Part shown: positions 16,848 through 25,446 of the stretch, one piece after another
How the letters are laid out: each line of letters starts with the position of its first letter
How positions within the stretch are numbered: position 1 is the first letter of the stretch
NCBI GenBank assembly: GCA_030246985.1
Contig: CP107246.1
Span: 1,986,282-2,050,281 of the forward strand
Reading direction: 5' to 3'
Length of the DNA: 64,000 nt
Source of the DNA: Candidatus Nitricoxidivorans perseverans
Lineage (GTDB): Bacteria; Pseudomonadota; Gammaproteobacteria; Burkholderiales; Rhodocyclaceae
Translations under genes and position numbers: made by a program
The notes under the pieces: generated by a model
Told to the model about the DNA's origin: nothing
Database searches by the model: none
Seen by the model: the letters and a program-made list of their open reading frames with translations, nothing else

Positions 16848-17443
16848 ATCTGTCGCCTGAAGACGTAATGCGTTTCCACGACGAATGCCTTGCCGCGCCG
16901 GAATGGGCGAAGGCCACGCCGCCCCGCTTCGGCGAGGGCATCTGGCATTTCATCGAGCTCAACCACCGCTACAACAACCTGCTGTGGGACGAGGAAGACC
17001 AGGCGCGTCGCACGGACGTTCCGGATGCCGCCATCGCCGCCAACAAGCGGGCCATCGACGGCTGCAACCAGAAGCGGAACGACGCCATCGAGCGCATGGA
17101 CGAGATCATCCTGTCGGCGCTGTCGGACATCCCGAGGAAACAGGACGCGCGGCTGAATTCCGAAACGGCGGGCAGCATGATCGACCGCCTCTCGATCATC
17201 GCATTGAAGATACGCGCCATGGGCGAACAGACGCGCCGCAAGGATGCCGGGCCCGAGCATGTCGAGCGCTGCGGCGAAAAGCTGGCGCGCCTCAAGGAGC
17301 AGCGCGAAGACCTGGCAGCCTGCCTGGCGGACCTGCTGGCCGGGTGCCGCGCCGGAAACGCCTTCTACAAGATTTACCGCCAGTTCAAGATGTACAACGA
17401 TCCGACGATGAATCCGTGCCTCTACGGCGGCGGGAAGCGATAG
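16844..17443 (+). CDS. DUF4254 domain protein
   Basis: A 199-residue helical protein recognised as DUF4254 by FIELNHRYNNLLWDEEDQARR, the basic NQKRNDAIERMDE region and the conserved NSETAGSMIDRLSIIALKI. It has no signal peptide or membrane helix. The family travels with heptosyltransferases and polysaccharide genes, but its activity is not established. It overlaps the upstream GT9 gene by four bases and ends six bases before a convergent GT9 gene. Confidence 0.75.
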   Translation: MNLSPEDVMRFHDECLAAPEWAKATPPRFGEGIWHFIELNHRYNNLLWDEEDQARRTDVPDAAIAANKRAIDGCNQKRNDAIERMDEIILSALSDIPRKQDARLNSETAGSMIDRLSIIALKIRAMGEQTRRKDAGPEHVERCGEKLARLKEQREDLAACLADLLAGCRAGNAFYKIYRQFKMYNDPTMNPCLYGGGKR

Positions 17444-17449
17444 GGGCCA

Positions 17450-18478
17450 TTATCGGCCGCTGCCGGCGACCAGCCTTTCGACCCGCGACAGCACGAGATC
17501 GTCCGGCAGCCCGGAAATGGCGCGCTCCGCTTCCAGCCAGTCGACGTTGCGGCCCAGGGGAGCCCATTGCACCGGGGAAGGCGAAACATCGGTCTCCGCG
17601 AAGAAGCCGAGGACGCCGCCCGGACTCGCTGCCGCGAAATGCATCAGGCCGCTGTCGGGGAACAGGCTCGTCCTTGCGCCCCAGATCAGGCCGAGCGCCG
17701 GCTGCAATGCGCCGCGGAAGGGATGCAGATGCGGCAATCCCGTGTCAAGCACCGGTTGCGCGACCTCGTCGTCCCCGGGATAAAGCGGATTGTCGCTCCT
17801 GCCGGGCGTCCACATGAACACGGTGTCGAGTCCCATCTCCCGCTTGAAGGCCGTCGCCCACCGGACGATCTGCTCCGTCGCCGGCTGCTTTTTCGCACGC
17901 CGGGCCCCCAGTCCCAGTACGACGTATTTTCCGCGCTCCAGCCCCCGCTCACGGAGCCAATGGGTAGCGAAGTCCTCGGCATCCTCCGGCAGGAGGTATC
18001 GAGGAAAGGGCAGGCTGGCGGGCAGGGGGATCCCCAGCGGTTCCGCCAGCGCGGCCAGGTTGATCGCCTCGTGGCGCGAGGCCTGCTGCGGCAGCGGGTC
18101 TGTCAGCCCCGGATACCGGCTTGCATCCTCGCAATAGGCCACCACGCGGCGTGCGCCGGCGCGGATTCCCCGCTTGATCGCACGCTGCGATTCCGTGCCG
18201 TTGCCGACCAGAACGGCATCGAAGCCGAGAAGGCGGTGTTGCAGGACAAGCCATGCCTCGTGCAGCGGGGCCGTCCAGCGCAGGCTGTTCCCGTGCTTCG
18301 TCCGGCGATAGGTCCAGACCTTGTCCACGTCCGGGTTTCCGGACAGCACCCACGCGTTGTAGTCGTTGGCCAGGACATGAATCTGCGCTTGGGGCATATG
18401 TGCGCGCAAGTGCGCCAGGAGCGGCGTCGTGAGCAGCATGTCGCCGATCTTGTCGCGCTTGACGATGAGCAGTTTCAT
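17450..18478 (-). CDS. Glycosyltransferase family 9 (minus strand)
   Basis: A 342-residue heptosyltransferase-like protein starting MKLLIVKRDKIGDMLLTTPLLAHL, the standard GT9 N-terminal block. The C-terminal half has VVLGLGARRAKKQ and SLFPDSGLMHFAAASPGGVLGFF, corresponding to the donor-binding D-SGLMHFA motif. It is the only gene on the minus strand in this LPS block, converging on the DUF4254 gene and diverging from a methyltransferase gene across ~120 bases that must hold both promoters. Confidence 0.8.
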   Translation of the reverse strand: MKLLIVKRDKIGDMLLTTPLLAHLRAHMPQAQIHVLANDYNAWVLSGNPDVDKVWTYRRTKHGNSLRWTAPLHEAWLVLQHRLLGFDAVLVGNGTESQRAIKRGIRAGARRVVAYCEDASRYPGLTDPLPQQASRHEAINLAALAEPLGIPLPASLPFPRYLLPEDAEDFATHWLRERGLERGKYVVLGLGARRAKKQPATEQIVRWATAFKREMGLDTVFMWTPGRSDNPLYPGDDEVAQPVLDTGLPHLHPFRGALQPALGLIWGARTSLFPDSGLMHFAAASPGGVLGFFAETDVSPSPVQWAPLGRNVDWLEAERAISGLPDDLVLSRVERLVAGSGR

Positions 18479-18596
18479 GATGGGCTGCGGACTGGCAGTG
18501 AGGGGCGACGCAGTGTAGCTCAATGCGGCGGAAGCGCTATACTCGCGCGCCAGCATGGAAACGCCCGGTTCGGGGCGTGGCGGCAAGGGCCAGGCA

Positions 18597-19310
18597 ATGA
18601 GAGAGTCGACCAAGACCAACCAGTATCGATCTCCCGATTTTTTCACCAGATATCTGTCCGGCTCCGTCCTCGACATCGGCTGCGGGGACGACCCCGTCGT
18701 TCCGCATGCGCGCCCGTTCGACGTGGAGCATGGCGACGCGAACAGCATCCTGGAGTTCCTGTCCCCGGAGTCGTTCGATACCGTCAATTCATCCCATTGC
18801 CTCGAGCACATGCGCGACGTTCCGCGCGCCCTGCGCGAATGGTGGAGGCTGGTCCGCCCCGGCGGCTTCATGATCCTCGTCGTTCCCCATGAGGATCTAT
18901 ATGAGCAGGGCTTCTGGCCATCGCTCCACAACAGGGATCACAAGGCCACATTCCGCATCGGGGGCGACAGCTCCTGGTCGCCGGTTTCCCGCGATCTGGC
19001 GGGGCTCGTGAAAGGGCTCGATGATGCGGAGATCATCGAGATCGGCGTCCAGGACAATGGCTATCGCCGCGAGTGGCGTGTCAGGCTTGGGGAACGGGTG
19101 TTGCCGCGCCCGTCGCCATTCGGGCGATTTCTCGATCGCATGCGGCACTCGATGCTCAAGAGATTGAGAAAGGCGCACAGCCCCCGCGAGGCGGCAGTCG
19201 CCGACTTCCTCAACAGGACATTGGCGAGGCTCGGAATCCCGATCGACCAGACGAAGACCGGGGCCCTGGCGCAGATCCAGTGCATCGTCCGGAAGAGGCT
19301 CCGGGAATGA
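18597..19310 (+). CDS. Class I SAM methyltransferase
   Basis: A 237-residue methyltransferase-like protein. SVLDIGCGDDPVVP is motif I, SFDTVNSSHCLEHMRDVPRAL the post-II region, and WWRLVRPGGFMILVVPHED the motif following. The ATG at 18597 (MRESTKTNQYRS) is chosen because AAGGG precedes it; an ATG at 18555 is also in frame. The C-terminal ~70 residues are basic and may bind the polymer or membrane. It heads a second plus-strand run (methyltransferase, methyltransferase, CgeB-like, ligase, methyltransferase). Confidence 0.75.
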   Translation: MRESTKTNQYRSPDFFTRYLSGSVLDIGCGDDPVVPHARPFDVEHGDANSILEFLSPESFDTVNSSHCLEHMRDVPRALREWWRLVRPGGFMILVVPHEDLYEQGFWPSLHNRDHKATFRIGGDSSWSPVSRDLAGLVKGLDDAEIIEIGVQDNGYRREWRVRLGERVLPRPSPFGRFLDRMRHSMLKRLRKAHSPREAAVADFLNRTLARLGIPIDQTKTGALAQIQCIVRKRLRE

Positions 19311-20278
19311 CCGATGCAGGTTGCCGCGTCTGCGGCGGGAAGGATGGCCACCGCCATTTCCTGGTACGCGAAATGTTCTTCGGCAGCCGCGAGCCCTTCG
19401 ACTACTTCGAATGCGGAGATTGCGGCACGGTCCAGATTTCCGATATTCCCGGCGACCTGGCCAGGCATTATCCGGATGACTACTATTCGTTCGCCGGCAG
19501 CCGCGCAAGGCCGGCCTCCCGGATCGAAGTCGCGCTGCGCCGCATGCGCAGCGACGCCCGGCTGACGGGCGAAGGGGCGATCGGCCGTCTGCTGTCCCGC
19601 CTGTCGAAAAGAACGCCCGCCTGCGTCGGCTGGTTCGCGGGCATTCCCGTGAACACCGGTTCCCGCATCGTCGATGTCGGCTGCGGGAGCGGTGCGCTGC
19701 TCCTGTCCATGCAGAGGGATGGCTTCCGGCAGCTTTCCGGCCTCGATCCATTCATTGCCGAAACGATCAGGTACCGGAGCGGGCTGACGATTCACAGGCG
19801 CAGCCTGGCGGAGGATGCCGGAAGCTACGATCTGATCATGATGAATCACTCCTTCGAGCACATGCCCGACCCGGTGGCCGCCATGACCCACATCGCCGAC
19901 CATCTTGCACCCGGAGGACGCGCACTGGTCCGCCTGCCGATCGCCGGCGGCCATGCATGGCGCACCTACCGGGAAAACTGGTTCCAGCTCGATGCGCCCC
20001 GGCACCTGGTGATCCCGACGGTTCGGGCCATGCACCTCCTTGCCGAAGGCGCCGGCATGGAGGTGGAGCGGTGCTTTTTCGACTCCAAGGCAGATCAGTT
20101 CCTGGCCAGCGAGGCATATCGGATGGACGTTCCGATGGCAGAGCATAAGCATCTGCCGCCCCGCGGCGAGGATGAAATGAATCGCCTGAAATCGATGGCC
20201 GCCAGGCTCAATCGGGAAGGAGATGGGGACCAGGGCGGCTTCGTTCTCAGGCGGAAACCGGGAGAATCGAGTTCCTGA
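19307..20278 (+). CDS. Methyltransferase with N-terminal zinc-binding domain
   Basis: A 323-residue protein. The N-terminal CRVCGG...CGDCGTVQ is a four-cysteine zinc knuckle followed by the YYSFAG region seen in C-methyltransferase-like glycan enzymes. The SAM fold follows with IVDVGCGSGALLLSM and YDLIMMNHSFEHMPDP. It overlaps the upstream gene by ATGA and abuts the downstream gene at one base. Similar proteins methylate sugars or nucleotide-sugars; the substrate here is unknown. Confidence 0.78.
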   Translation: MTDAGCRVCGGKDGHRHFLVREMFFGSREPFDYFECGDCGTVQISDIPGDLARHYPDDYYSFAGSRARPASRIEVALRRMRSDARLTGEGAIGRLLSRLSKRTPACVGWFAGIPVNTGSRIVDVGCGSGALLLSMQRDGFRQLSGLDPFIAETIRYRSGLTIHRRSLAEDAGSYDLIMMNHSFEHMPDPVAAMTHIADHLAPGGRALVRLPIAGGHAWRTYRENWFQLDAPRHLVIPTVRAMHLLAEGAGMEVERCFFDSKADQFLASEAYRMDVPMAEHKHLPPRGEDEMNRLKSMAARLNREGDGDQGGFVLRRKPGESSS

Positions 20279-21297
20279 TGACCCGGCCGCGCACCCACCT
20301 GCTGATCAACCACAGGAAGCTTCCGGCGCCGCTCAAGCATGCGCTGGCGGATCGCGGCCTCGTCGCGGTCGAGGACGATCGGCAACCTTCCGCCGACCTG
20401 CTTTGCCGCGCGCTGGCCTGCGTGGCCGACTTCGGCGGCGGCGTCAAGCGCCCGCTCCGGGCGCTGATGTGGAAGAGGCATCTGTCACGGCACGGCGTGC
20501 CGGTGCTTGCATGGAACCGCGACGCGCCGCACAACAACAATCTCCCCCCCTGGCGGCTCGCCCTGTTCGATCGCCTTCGGCCGCTCGACATCTATGCGAC
20601 GCACAGCCTCGTCGACACACGATGGAGATTCGCCGATACGGTGCTCTTCCTGCCCAACGCGGTCGACACGTCCATCTACAACCTGCGCGGCGATCCGGAA
20701 ACGGTTCTGGCGCGGCTGCGCGACCCCGGCCAGTACCGGTGGGACGTCTCGTTCTTCGGCGCGCTCGACGGGGGCCGCTACAAGGAAGCACAAGACCGGC
20801 AGCAGTTCTTCGCAGAGTTGGCGATGCGGCTCGACGCCCTGGGCATCCGCCATCGTTTCGTCGACACCACCCGCGCGCACCTGTCCCTCGATGAGCAGGT
20901 CGCGCTGATCCAGGCGTCGCGCATCAACCTCAACTTCGGCGCGCGCTGCGACTTCGGCGGCTTCCCCGCATCGGGCCTGCCGGAACGCCACTTCGGCATT
21001 CCGGCCTGCGGCGGTTTCCTGCTCACCGACCGGCGCACCCACATGGCGGACAGTTTCGAGATCGGCCGGCATCTGGACGAATTCGCCGATCTCGACGGAT
21101 GCGTGGAAAAGATTCGCCGCCATCTCGACGACTTTGATCGCAGCCGCGACATGGCAGAGTCGGGTTGGCGGCATGTGATGCGCCACCACACCTACGCCAA
21201 CCGGGCGGAGACCGTGCATCGGGCCCTGCTGGACTGGCACGCCGGTCGCCGCGGGCTGATCCACGACCCGATCAACCATGGAGATGCGGCGCCATGA
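20278..21297 (+). CDS. CgeB-like glycosyltransferase
   Basis: A 339-residue protein of the group 1_2 glycosyltransferase (CgeB-like) type. Supporting segments are VLFLPNAVDTSIYNLRG, VSFFGALDGGRYKEAQDRQQFFAEL, ASRINLNFGARCDFGGFPASGLPERHFGIPACGGFLLT, which is the conserved R..E..ACG..LL donor-site region, and the closing helix HHTYANRAETVHRAL. It probably adds a sugar to the O-antigen or core. It overlaps the O-antigen ligase gene by four bases. Confidence 0.72.
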   Translation: MTRPRTHLLINHRKLPAPLKHALADRGLVAVEDDRQPSADLLCRALACVADFGGGVKRPLRALMWKRHLSRHGVPVLAWNRDAPHNNNLPPWRLALFDRLRPLDIYATHSLVDTRWRFADTVLFLPNAVDTSIYNLRGDPETVLARLRDPGQYRWDVSFFGALDGGRYKEAQDRQQFFAELAMRLDALGIRHRFVDTTRAHLSLDEQVALIQASRINLNFGARCDFGGFPASGLPERHFGIPACGGFLLTDRRTHMADSFEIGRHLDEFADLDGCVEKIRRHLDDFDRSRDMAESGWRHVMRHHTYANRAETVHRALLDWHAGRRGLIHDPINHGDAAP

Positions 21298-22646
21298 GCT
21301 TTTCCAACGCCCGCTGCCTGGCGATTTCCATGCTTTTCGCGGGAATCTTCTTCGTTTCCCCTATCCCGCATACTGCGGCCCTGCGCAACGCATTCCTGCT
21401 GGCGCTGATCGTCCTGCTGGTCGTCCTGTGGAAAACGCCCCGGATTGCACCGAGTGCTTCGCGCAATCCGGAAATTCTGGCGCTCGGCGCGCTGACGCTC
21501 TGGATGTTCGTCCAGACCGCCCTATGGGCCGTCGATCGGCCGGCCTCGTTCGACGACTACTTCCGCGAATGGATCGGCGGGGGCGTACTGGCCGCTATCG
21601 TGGGCTACGGCATCGCGCGCGGCCTTTCGATGACCGGCGATGCCCGCTGCGCCGGAAGGCTTCCCGCATGGATCGCGCTGACGCTCTTCGCGCACGCCGC
21701 CTGGACGCTCGCCTTCCAGCTCTCGCAATGGGTTCAGACCGGGCGATACTCGCTGGGCAGCACCCCTTTCGCGGAGTATGCGACGCTATCCGGGGTCATC
21801 AACATGGCCTTTGCGCTGCTGGCCGCGGATGCGGCCACACGATGGATGGGCGATGGAAAGCTGCTCCCCTGGTCCGACCGGATATCTCGGACGCTGTTGT
21901 TCATCACGGCCGTGGCCGTCGTCGCGGTCATGGCGCGCAACGGCGTGATCACGGTGTTCGTTGTGCTGACACTGCTGGCCCTGCTGCTTGCCTGGCGGGA
22001 GCGGGCCCGCTGGCAGGTGCGCAGGGGAACCCTCGCGGCCCTGCTCGCGCTCGTAGTGGCGGCCAGCCTGTTCGCCATCAACTTCCGTTCCGACCCGCGC
22101 TGGGCGTCTTTTGTCGAAACCGTTCCGATCGCGCTGGATACGGAAACTCACAAATCATGGATGGATGACACCCGATATCCACGGCCGCTGCTGAAATCCG
22201 GTGAGATGGTCGACCACTCCGCCTACATGCGGATTGCGTGGGCCAAGGTTGCGATGGAAGGGATCCAGAGTCGACCGATGGGGTTCGGCTATGGCGTCGA
22301 GGCCTTTGGCCGTTACCTGAAAACTGAATACGGGCTGACCGCCGTCAGCAGCCACAGCGGCATCCTCGACTTCACCCTTGCCAACGGCATTCCCGGCCTC
22401 GTGCTGTTCCTGGCGTTCTGCTTCCTGCTGTTCCGGCGCGGCTGGCGGGCGTGGACGGCGGGGAACCCGTGGGGGCTGGCCCTCATGCTGACACTGACGA
22501 ACCACTTTGTCCGCATCCTGCTGGACGGCCATTTTGGGAGCTTCCGCCTGAAGATGGTCGCGCTGCTTCTTGGAATCCTGTACTGGCTGACGATCGATGA
22601 ACGACATCCTCAAACCCTACCAGCCGGTCGTCGCCAGGCTGATTGA
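21294..22646 (+). CDS. O-antigen ligase family protein
   Basis: A 450-residue integral membrane protein with about 10-12 hydrophobic segments. The large periplasmic loop contains RIAWAKVAMEGIQSRPMGFGYGVEAFG and HSGILDFTLANGIPGLVLF, matching the conserved R...GxGxxxF...H..xL....xGxxG pattern of WaaL/O-antigen ligases. It would transfer undecaprenyl-linked glycan to lipid A-core at the periplasmic face. The last 50 bases overlap the next gene, so its extreme C-terminus is dictated partly by that gene's start. Confidence 0.8.
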   Translation: MSFSNARCLAISMLFAGIFFVSPIPHTAALRNAFLLALIVLLVVLWKTPRIAPSASRNPEILALGALTLWMFVQTALWAVDRPASFDDYFREWIGGGVLAAIVGYGIARGLSMTGDARCAGRLPAWIALTLFAHAAWTLAFQLSQWVQTGRYSLGSTPFAEYATLSGVINMAFALLAADAATRWMGDGKLLPWSDRISRTLLFITAVAVVAVMARNGVITVFVVLTLLALLLAWRERARWQVRRGTLAALLALVVAASLFAINFRSDPRWASFVETVPIALDTETHKSWMDDTRYPRPLLKSGEMVDHSAYMRIAWAKVAMEGIQSRPMGFGYGVEAFGRYLKTEYGLTAVSSHSGILDFTLANGIPGLVLFLAFCFLLFRRGWRAWTAGNPWGLALMLTLTNHFVRILLDGHFGSFRLKMVALLLGILYWLTIDERHPQTLPAGRRQAD

Positions 22647-23292
22647 CGGCCGGCGGCCGGCGGCCGTCCTCGACGCGCCCTGCGGAACCGGGTGGCTTTG
22701 GGGACTGCTGGATTCCGGCTGCGAAATCGACGGGCTCGACCTGTTCGCCGCGGCCCCGGAAGGCTACCGGCTGTTCCGAAACGCGAACCTGGACATGGGC
22801 CTGCCGGAGGACCTTGGCGCCTACGACGCCATCGCGTGCTGCGAGGGGATCGAGCACTTCGGCAATCCGGAAGCGTTCTTCCGCTCCGCGCACCGTCATC
22901 TGAAGCCGGGCGGCATGCTGGCGGTCACGACGCCGAATACGTGGCATCCGGCGGCCAGGGTGCAATTCATGCTGCGCGGCTTCTTCCCCGGCTTTCCGTG
23001 CCTTGCCGGGAAGATCGAGCGGGGCACGCACATGCACATCATGCCCTGGTCATTCCCGCAGCTTTACCTGTACCTCACGCTGGCCGGGTTCCGCGACGTC
23101 ACGCTGCACGACGTCGACGAGCCGAAGCCGAAGCGGGCCTGGGAATGGCTCGCCGGCCTGCCGCAGGCCCTGTACTGCGCGCACAGGCGCAGGAAGGCCG
23201 GGACGGACGAGCTGCGCCGGTTCTGGTCCCAGGCCGGTTCCCGGCAGTCGCTGTTCGGCCGCCGGCTGGTCGTTTCGGCCGTTGCGGGCTGA
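22597..23292 (+). CDS. SAM-dependent methyltransferase
   Basis: A 231-residue protein starting MNDILKPYQPVVARLIDG, 50 bases inside the ligase gene. AVLDAPCGTGWLWGLL is motif I, YDAIACCEGIEHFGNPEAFF the post-II region, and HLKPGGMLAVTTPNTW the following strand. It resembles methyltransferases at the end of O-antigen operons, some of which cap chains. Its stop codon lies in a perfect hairpin shared with the convergent polA stop. Confidence 0.78.
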   Translation: MNDILKPYQPVVARLIDGRRPAAVLDAPCGTGWLWGLLDSGCEIDGLDLFAAAPEGYRLFRNANLDMGLPEDLGAYDAIACCEGIEHFGNPEAFFRSAHRHLKPGGMLAVTTPNTWHPAARVQFMLRGFFPGFPCLAGKIERGTHMHIMPWSFPQLYLYLTLAGFRDVTLHDVDEPKPKRAWEWLAGLPQALYCAHRRRKAGTDELRRFWSQAGSRQSLFGRRLVVSAVAG

Positions 23293-23308
23293 GGGCGAGC
23301 GCCCTCAG
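23289..23308. terminator. Bidirectional hairpin over two convergent stop codons
   Basis: CTGAGGGC (23289-23296), a GAGC loop, then GCCCTCAG (23301-23308) form a perfect 8-base-pair stem. It contains the methyltransferase TGA on one strand and the polA TGA on the other. No T-run follows on either strand, so intrinsic termination is uncertain; it may instead protect 3' ends or reduce convergent read-through. Confidence 0.45.
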
Positions 23309-25434
23309 TGCGCCTGATCCCAGTTGGCGCCGACGCCCACGTCGACGACGAGCGGCACCTTGAGTTTCGCCACGCCGGCCATCAGCCCCGGCAGCGCCTC
23401 GCGCACGGCGGCGAGCTCGGCGTCCGGCACCTCGAGCACCAGCTCGTCGTGCACCTGGAGGATCAGCTTCGATGACATGTTGTTGTCATCCAGCCAGCGC
23501 TGCACGGCGAGCATGGCCAGCTTGATGAGGTCGGCGGCGGTACCCTGCATGGGCGCGTTGATGGCGGCGCGCTCTGCGGCCTGGCGGCGGCCGGCGCTGC
23601 CGGAGTTGATGTCCGGCACGGGAAGCCGGCGGCCGAAGAGGGTTTCCACGTAGCCCTTCTCGTGCGCCATGCGGCGCGCTTCCTCCATGAAACGCGCCAC
23701 GCCGGGATAGCGGGCGAAATAGCGGTCCATGGTGGCCTGCGCGGCGCCGCGATCCAGCCCAAGCTCGCGGGCCAGGCCGAAGACGCTCATGCCGTAGATG
23801 AGGCCGAAGTTGATGACCTTGGCAGCGCGACGCTGGTCGGGGCCGACCTCGCCGGGTGCGATGCCGAAGATTTCGGCGGCCGTGGAGCGATGCACGTCCT
23901 CGCCGCGCGCGAATGCCTCGAGCAGGCGCGCGTCGCCGGAGAAGTGGGCCATGATGCGCAGCTCGATCTGCGAGTAGTCGGCCGAGACGAGCACATGTCC
24001 CGGCGGCGCGATGAAGGCCGAGCGGATGCGCCGTCCCTCCGCCGTGCGCACGGGGATGTTCTGGAGGTTGGGGTTGGATGAGGTGAGCCGCCCCGTCACC
24101 GCCACGTCCTGCGAGAAGGTCGTATGCACGCGGCCCGTGGCGGGATCGACCATGCGCGGCAGCTTGTCCGTATAAGTGTTCTTGAGTTTCGCCGCGCTGC
24201 GCCAGTCGAGGATTTTCCGGGGCAGCGGGTAGTCGAGCGCGAGCTGTTCGAGCACTTCCTCGTCGGTCGAGGGCGCCTTGGTGGGCGTGCGCTTGATGAC
24301 GGGCAGACCCTGCTTCTCGAACAGGATTTCGGCGAGCTGCTTGGGCGAGTTGAGGTTGAAGGGCTGGCCCGCGAGCGCATGCGCCTCCGCTTCCAGCGCG
24401 GCCATCTTCTGCCCCAGCTCCACGCTCTGCGCCGCCAGGGCGAAGACGTCGATCAGCATGCCGGCCCGCTCCATGCGGCGCAGTACCTCGGCCAGCGGGG
24501 CGTCCACATCGGGAATAGCGGAAATAGCGGAAATAGCGGAAATAGGGGACAGACCACGATTTTGAGATCCATAGTCCCCTATTTCCTCTATTTCCTTCAT
24601 TTCCTTCAGCCAGCTCTTGAACCCCAGCCGGGCGAAGAGTTCGGCGAGTTTTTCGTTGTCAGGCGGCGATGGCTTGAGGTCTTCGGGGCGGACCGGCAGG
24701 TCCAGGTCGCACACCACCGTCACGAGGCGCCGCGCCAGCGGGAGGAAATCGAGATGGCGTCGCAGGTTCTCGCCGACGGCGCCGCCGATCTCGCCGGCGC
24801 GTTCGACGATGGCGTCGAGCGTGCCGTATTGCGCGAGCCATTTCACGGCGGTCTTGGGGCCGACCTTGGGCACGCCCGGCACGTTGTCCACGCTGTCGCC
24901 GACCAGCGCCAGGTAGTCGGTGATGCGCGAAGGCTCCACGCTGAACTTGGCCATCACGCCGGCTTCGTCCAGCGTCTCGTTGGTCATGGTGTTGATCAGC
25001 CGCACATGCGGGCCGACGAGCTGCGCGAGATCCTTGTCGCCGGTCGAGATGACGCAGTCCATCCCGCTGGCCGAAGCCTGCCGGGCCAGCGTGCCGATGA
25101 CGTCGTCGGCTTCGACGCCTTCCACCATCACGAGCGGCCAGCCCAGGGCGCGGATGCATTCGTGCAGCGGTTCGATCTGCACCGCCAGATCTTCCGGCAT
25201 CGGCGGCCGGTGGGCCTTGTAGTCGGGGAACCAGTCCTCGCGGAAGGTCCTGCCCTTGGCATCGAAAACTATGGCACGATGGGCATCGGAGGTATCCGCC
25301 ACCAGCCGCCGCAGCATGCTGATGACGCCGTAGATGGCGCCCGTCGGCAGGCCCTCGCGGTTCTTCAGCTCCGGCAGGGCGTGGAAGGCCCGGTAGAGAT
25401 AGGATGAACCATCGACAAGGATCAGCTTAGGCAT
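23305..25434 (-). CDS. polA: DNA polymerase I lacking the 3'-5' exonuclease domain
   Basis: A 709-residue Pol I; the usual length is ~900-930. Residues 1-~278 are the 5' nuclease (LILVDGSSYLYRAFHA, VEADDVIGTLA, STGDKDLAQLV, LVGDSVDNVPGVPKVGPKTA). Residues ~279-310 are an element-encoded, repetitive linker (SQNRGLSPIS followed by AIS repeats). Residues ~311-709 are the polymerase: motif A VSADYSQIELRIMAH, motif B RRAAKVINFGLIYGMS, motif C QVHDELV, ending NWDQAH. The whole proofreading domain, about 200 residues in E. coli Pol I, is missing, while both flanking domains look intact and the frame is open. It should still remove RNA primers and fill gaps, with lower fidelity. It converges on a methyltransferase gene. 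Confidence 0.93.
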   Translation of the reverse strand: MPKLILVDGSSYLYRAFHALPELKNREGLPTGAIYGVISMLRRLVADTSDAHRAIVFDAKGRTFREDWFPDYKAHRPPMPEDLAVQIEPLHECIRALGWPLVMVEGVEADDVIGTLARQASASGMDCVISTGDKDLAQLVGPHVRLINTMTNETLDEAGVMAKFSVEPSRITDYLALVGDSVDNVPGVPKVGPKTAVKWLAQYGTLDAIVERAGEIGGAVGENLRRHLDFLPLARRLVTVVCDLDLPVRPEDLKPSPPDNEKLAELFARLGFKSWLKEMKEIEEIGDYGSQNRGLSPISAISAISAIPDVDAPLAEVLRRMERAGMLIDVFALAAQSVELGQKMAALEAEAHALAGQPFNLNSPKQLAEILFEKQGLPVIKRTPTKAPSTDEEVLEQLALDYPLPRKILDWRSAAKLKNTYTDKLPRMVDPATGRVHTTFSQDVAVTGRLTSSNPNLQNIPVRTAEGRRIRSAFIAPPGHVLVSADYSQIELRIMAHFSGDARLLEAFARGEDVHRSTAAEIFGIAPGEVGPDQRRAAKVINFGLIYGMSVFGLARELGLDRGAAQATMDRYFARYPGVARFMEEARRMAHEKGYVETLFGRRLPVPDINSGSAGRRQAAERAAINAPMQGTAADLIKLAMLAVQRWLDDNNMSSKLILQVHDELVLEVPDAELAAVREALPGLMAGVAKLKVPLVVDVGVGANWDQAH
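24511..24605. repeat. Palindromic element copy A with 9-base expansions, inside polA
   Basis: The core is 24538-24586: GGAAATAGGGGAC (24538-24550) pairs with GTCCCCTATTTCC (24574-24586); the 23-base middle begins AGACCACGATTTTGAG, as in the copy at 27774, but the inner right arm is lost. Three 9-base units (GGAAATAGC, first degenerate) precede the core at 24511-24537; on the other side CTATTTCCT repeats at 24579-24587 and 24588-24596, with TCATTTCCT at 24597-24605. All of it is translated on the minus strand in the polA frame, giving KEMKEIEEIGD, QNRGLSPIS and AISAISAI. Confidence 0.9.
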
Positions 25435-25446
25435 GAAAGGGAGACG

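Noticed and set aside
24511-24605. Short regularly spaced repeats that might be a CRISPR-like array
   Set aside because: Units are 9 bases with no spacers, derive from the arm of a palindromic element and are translated in frame in polA.
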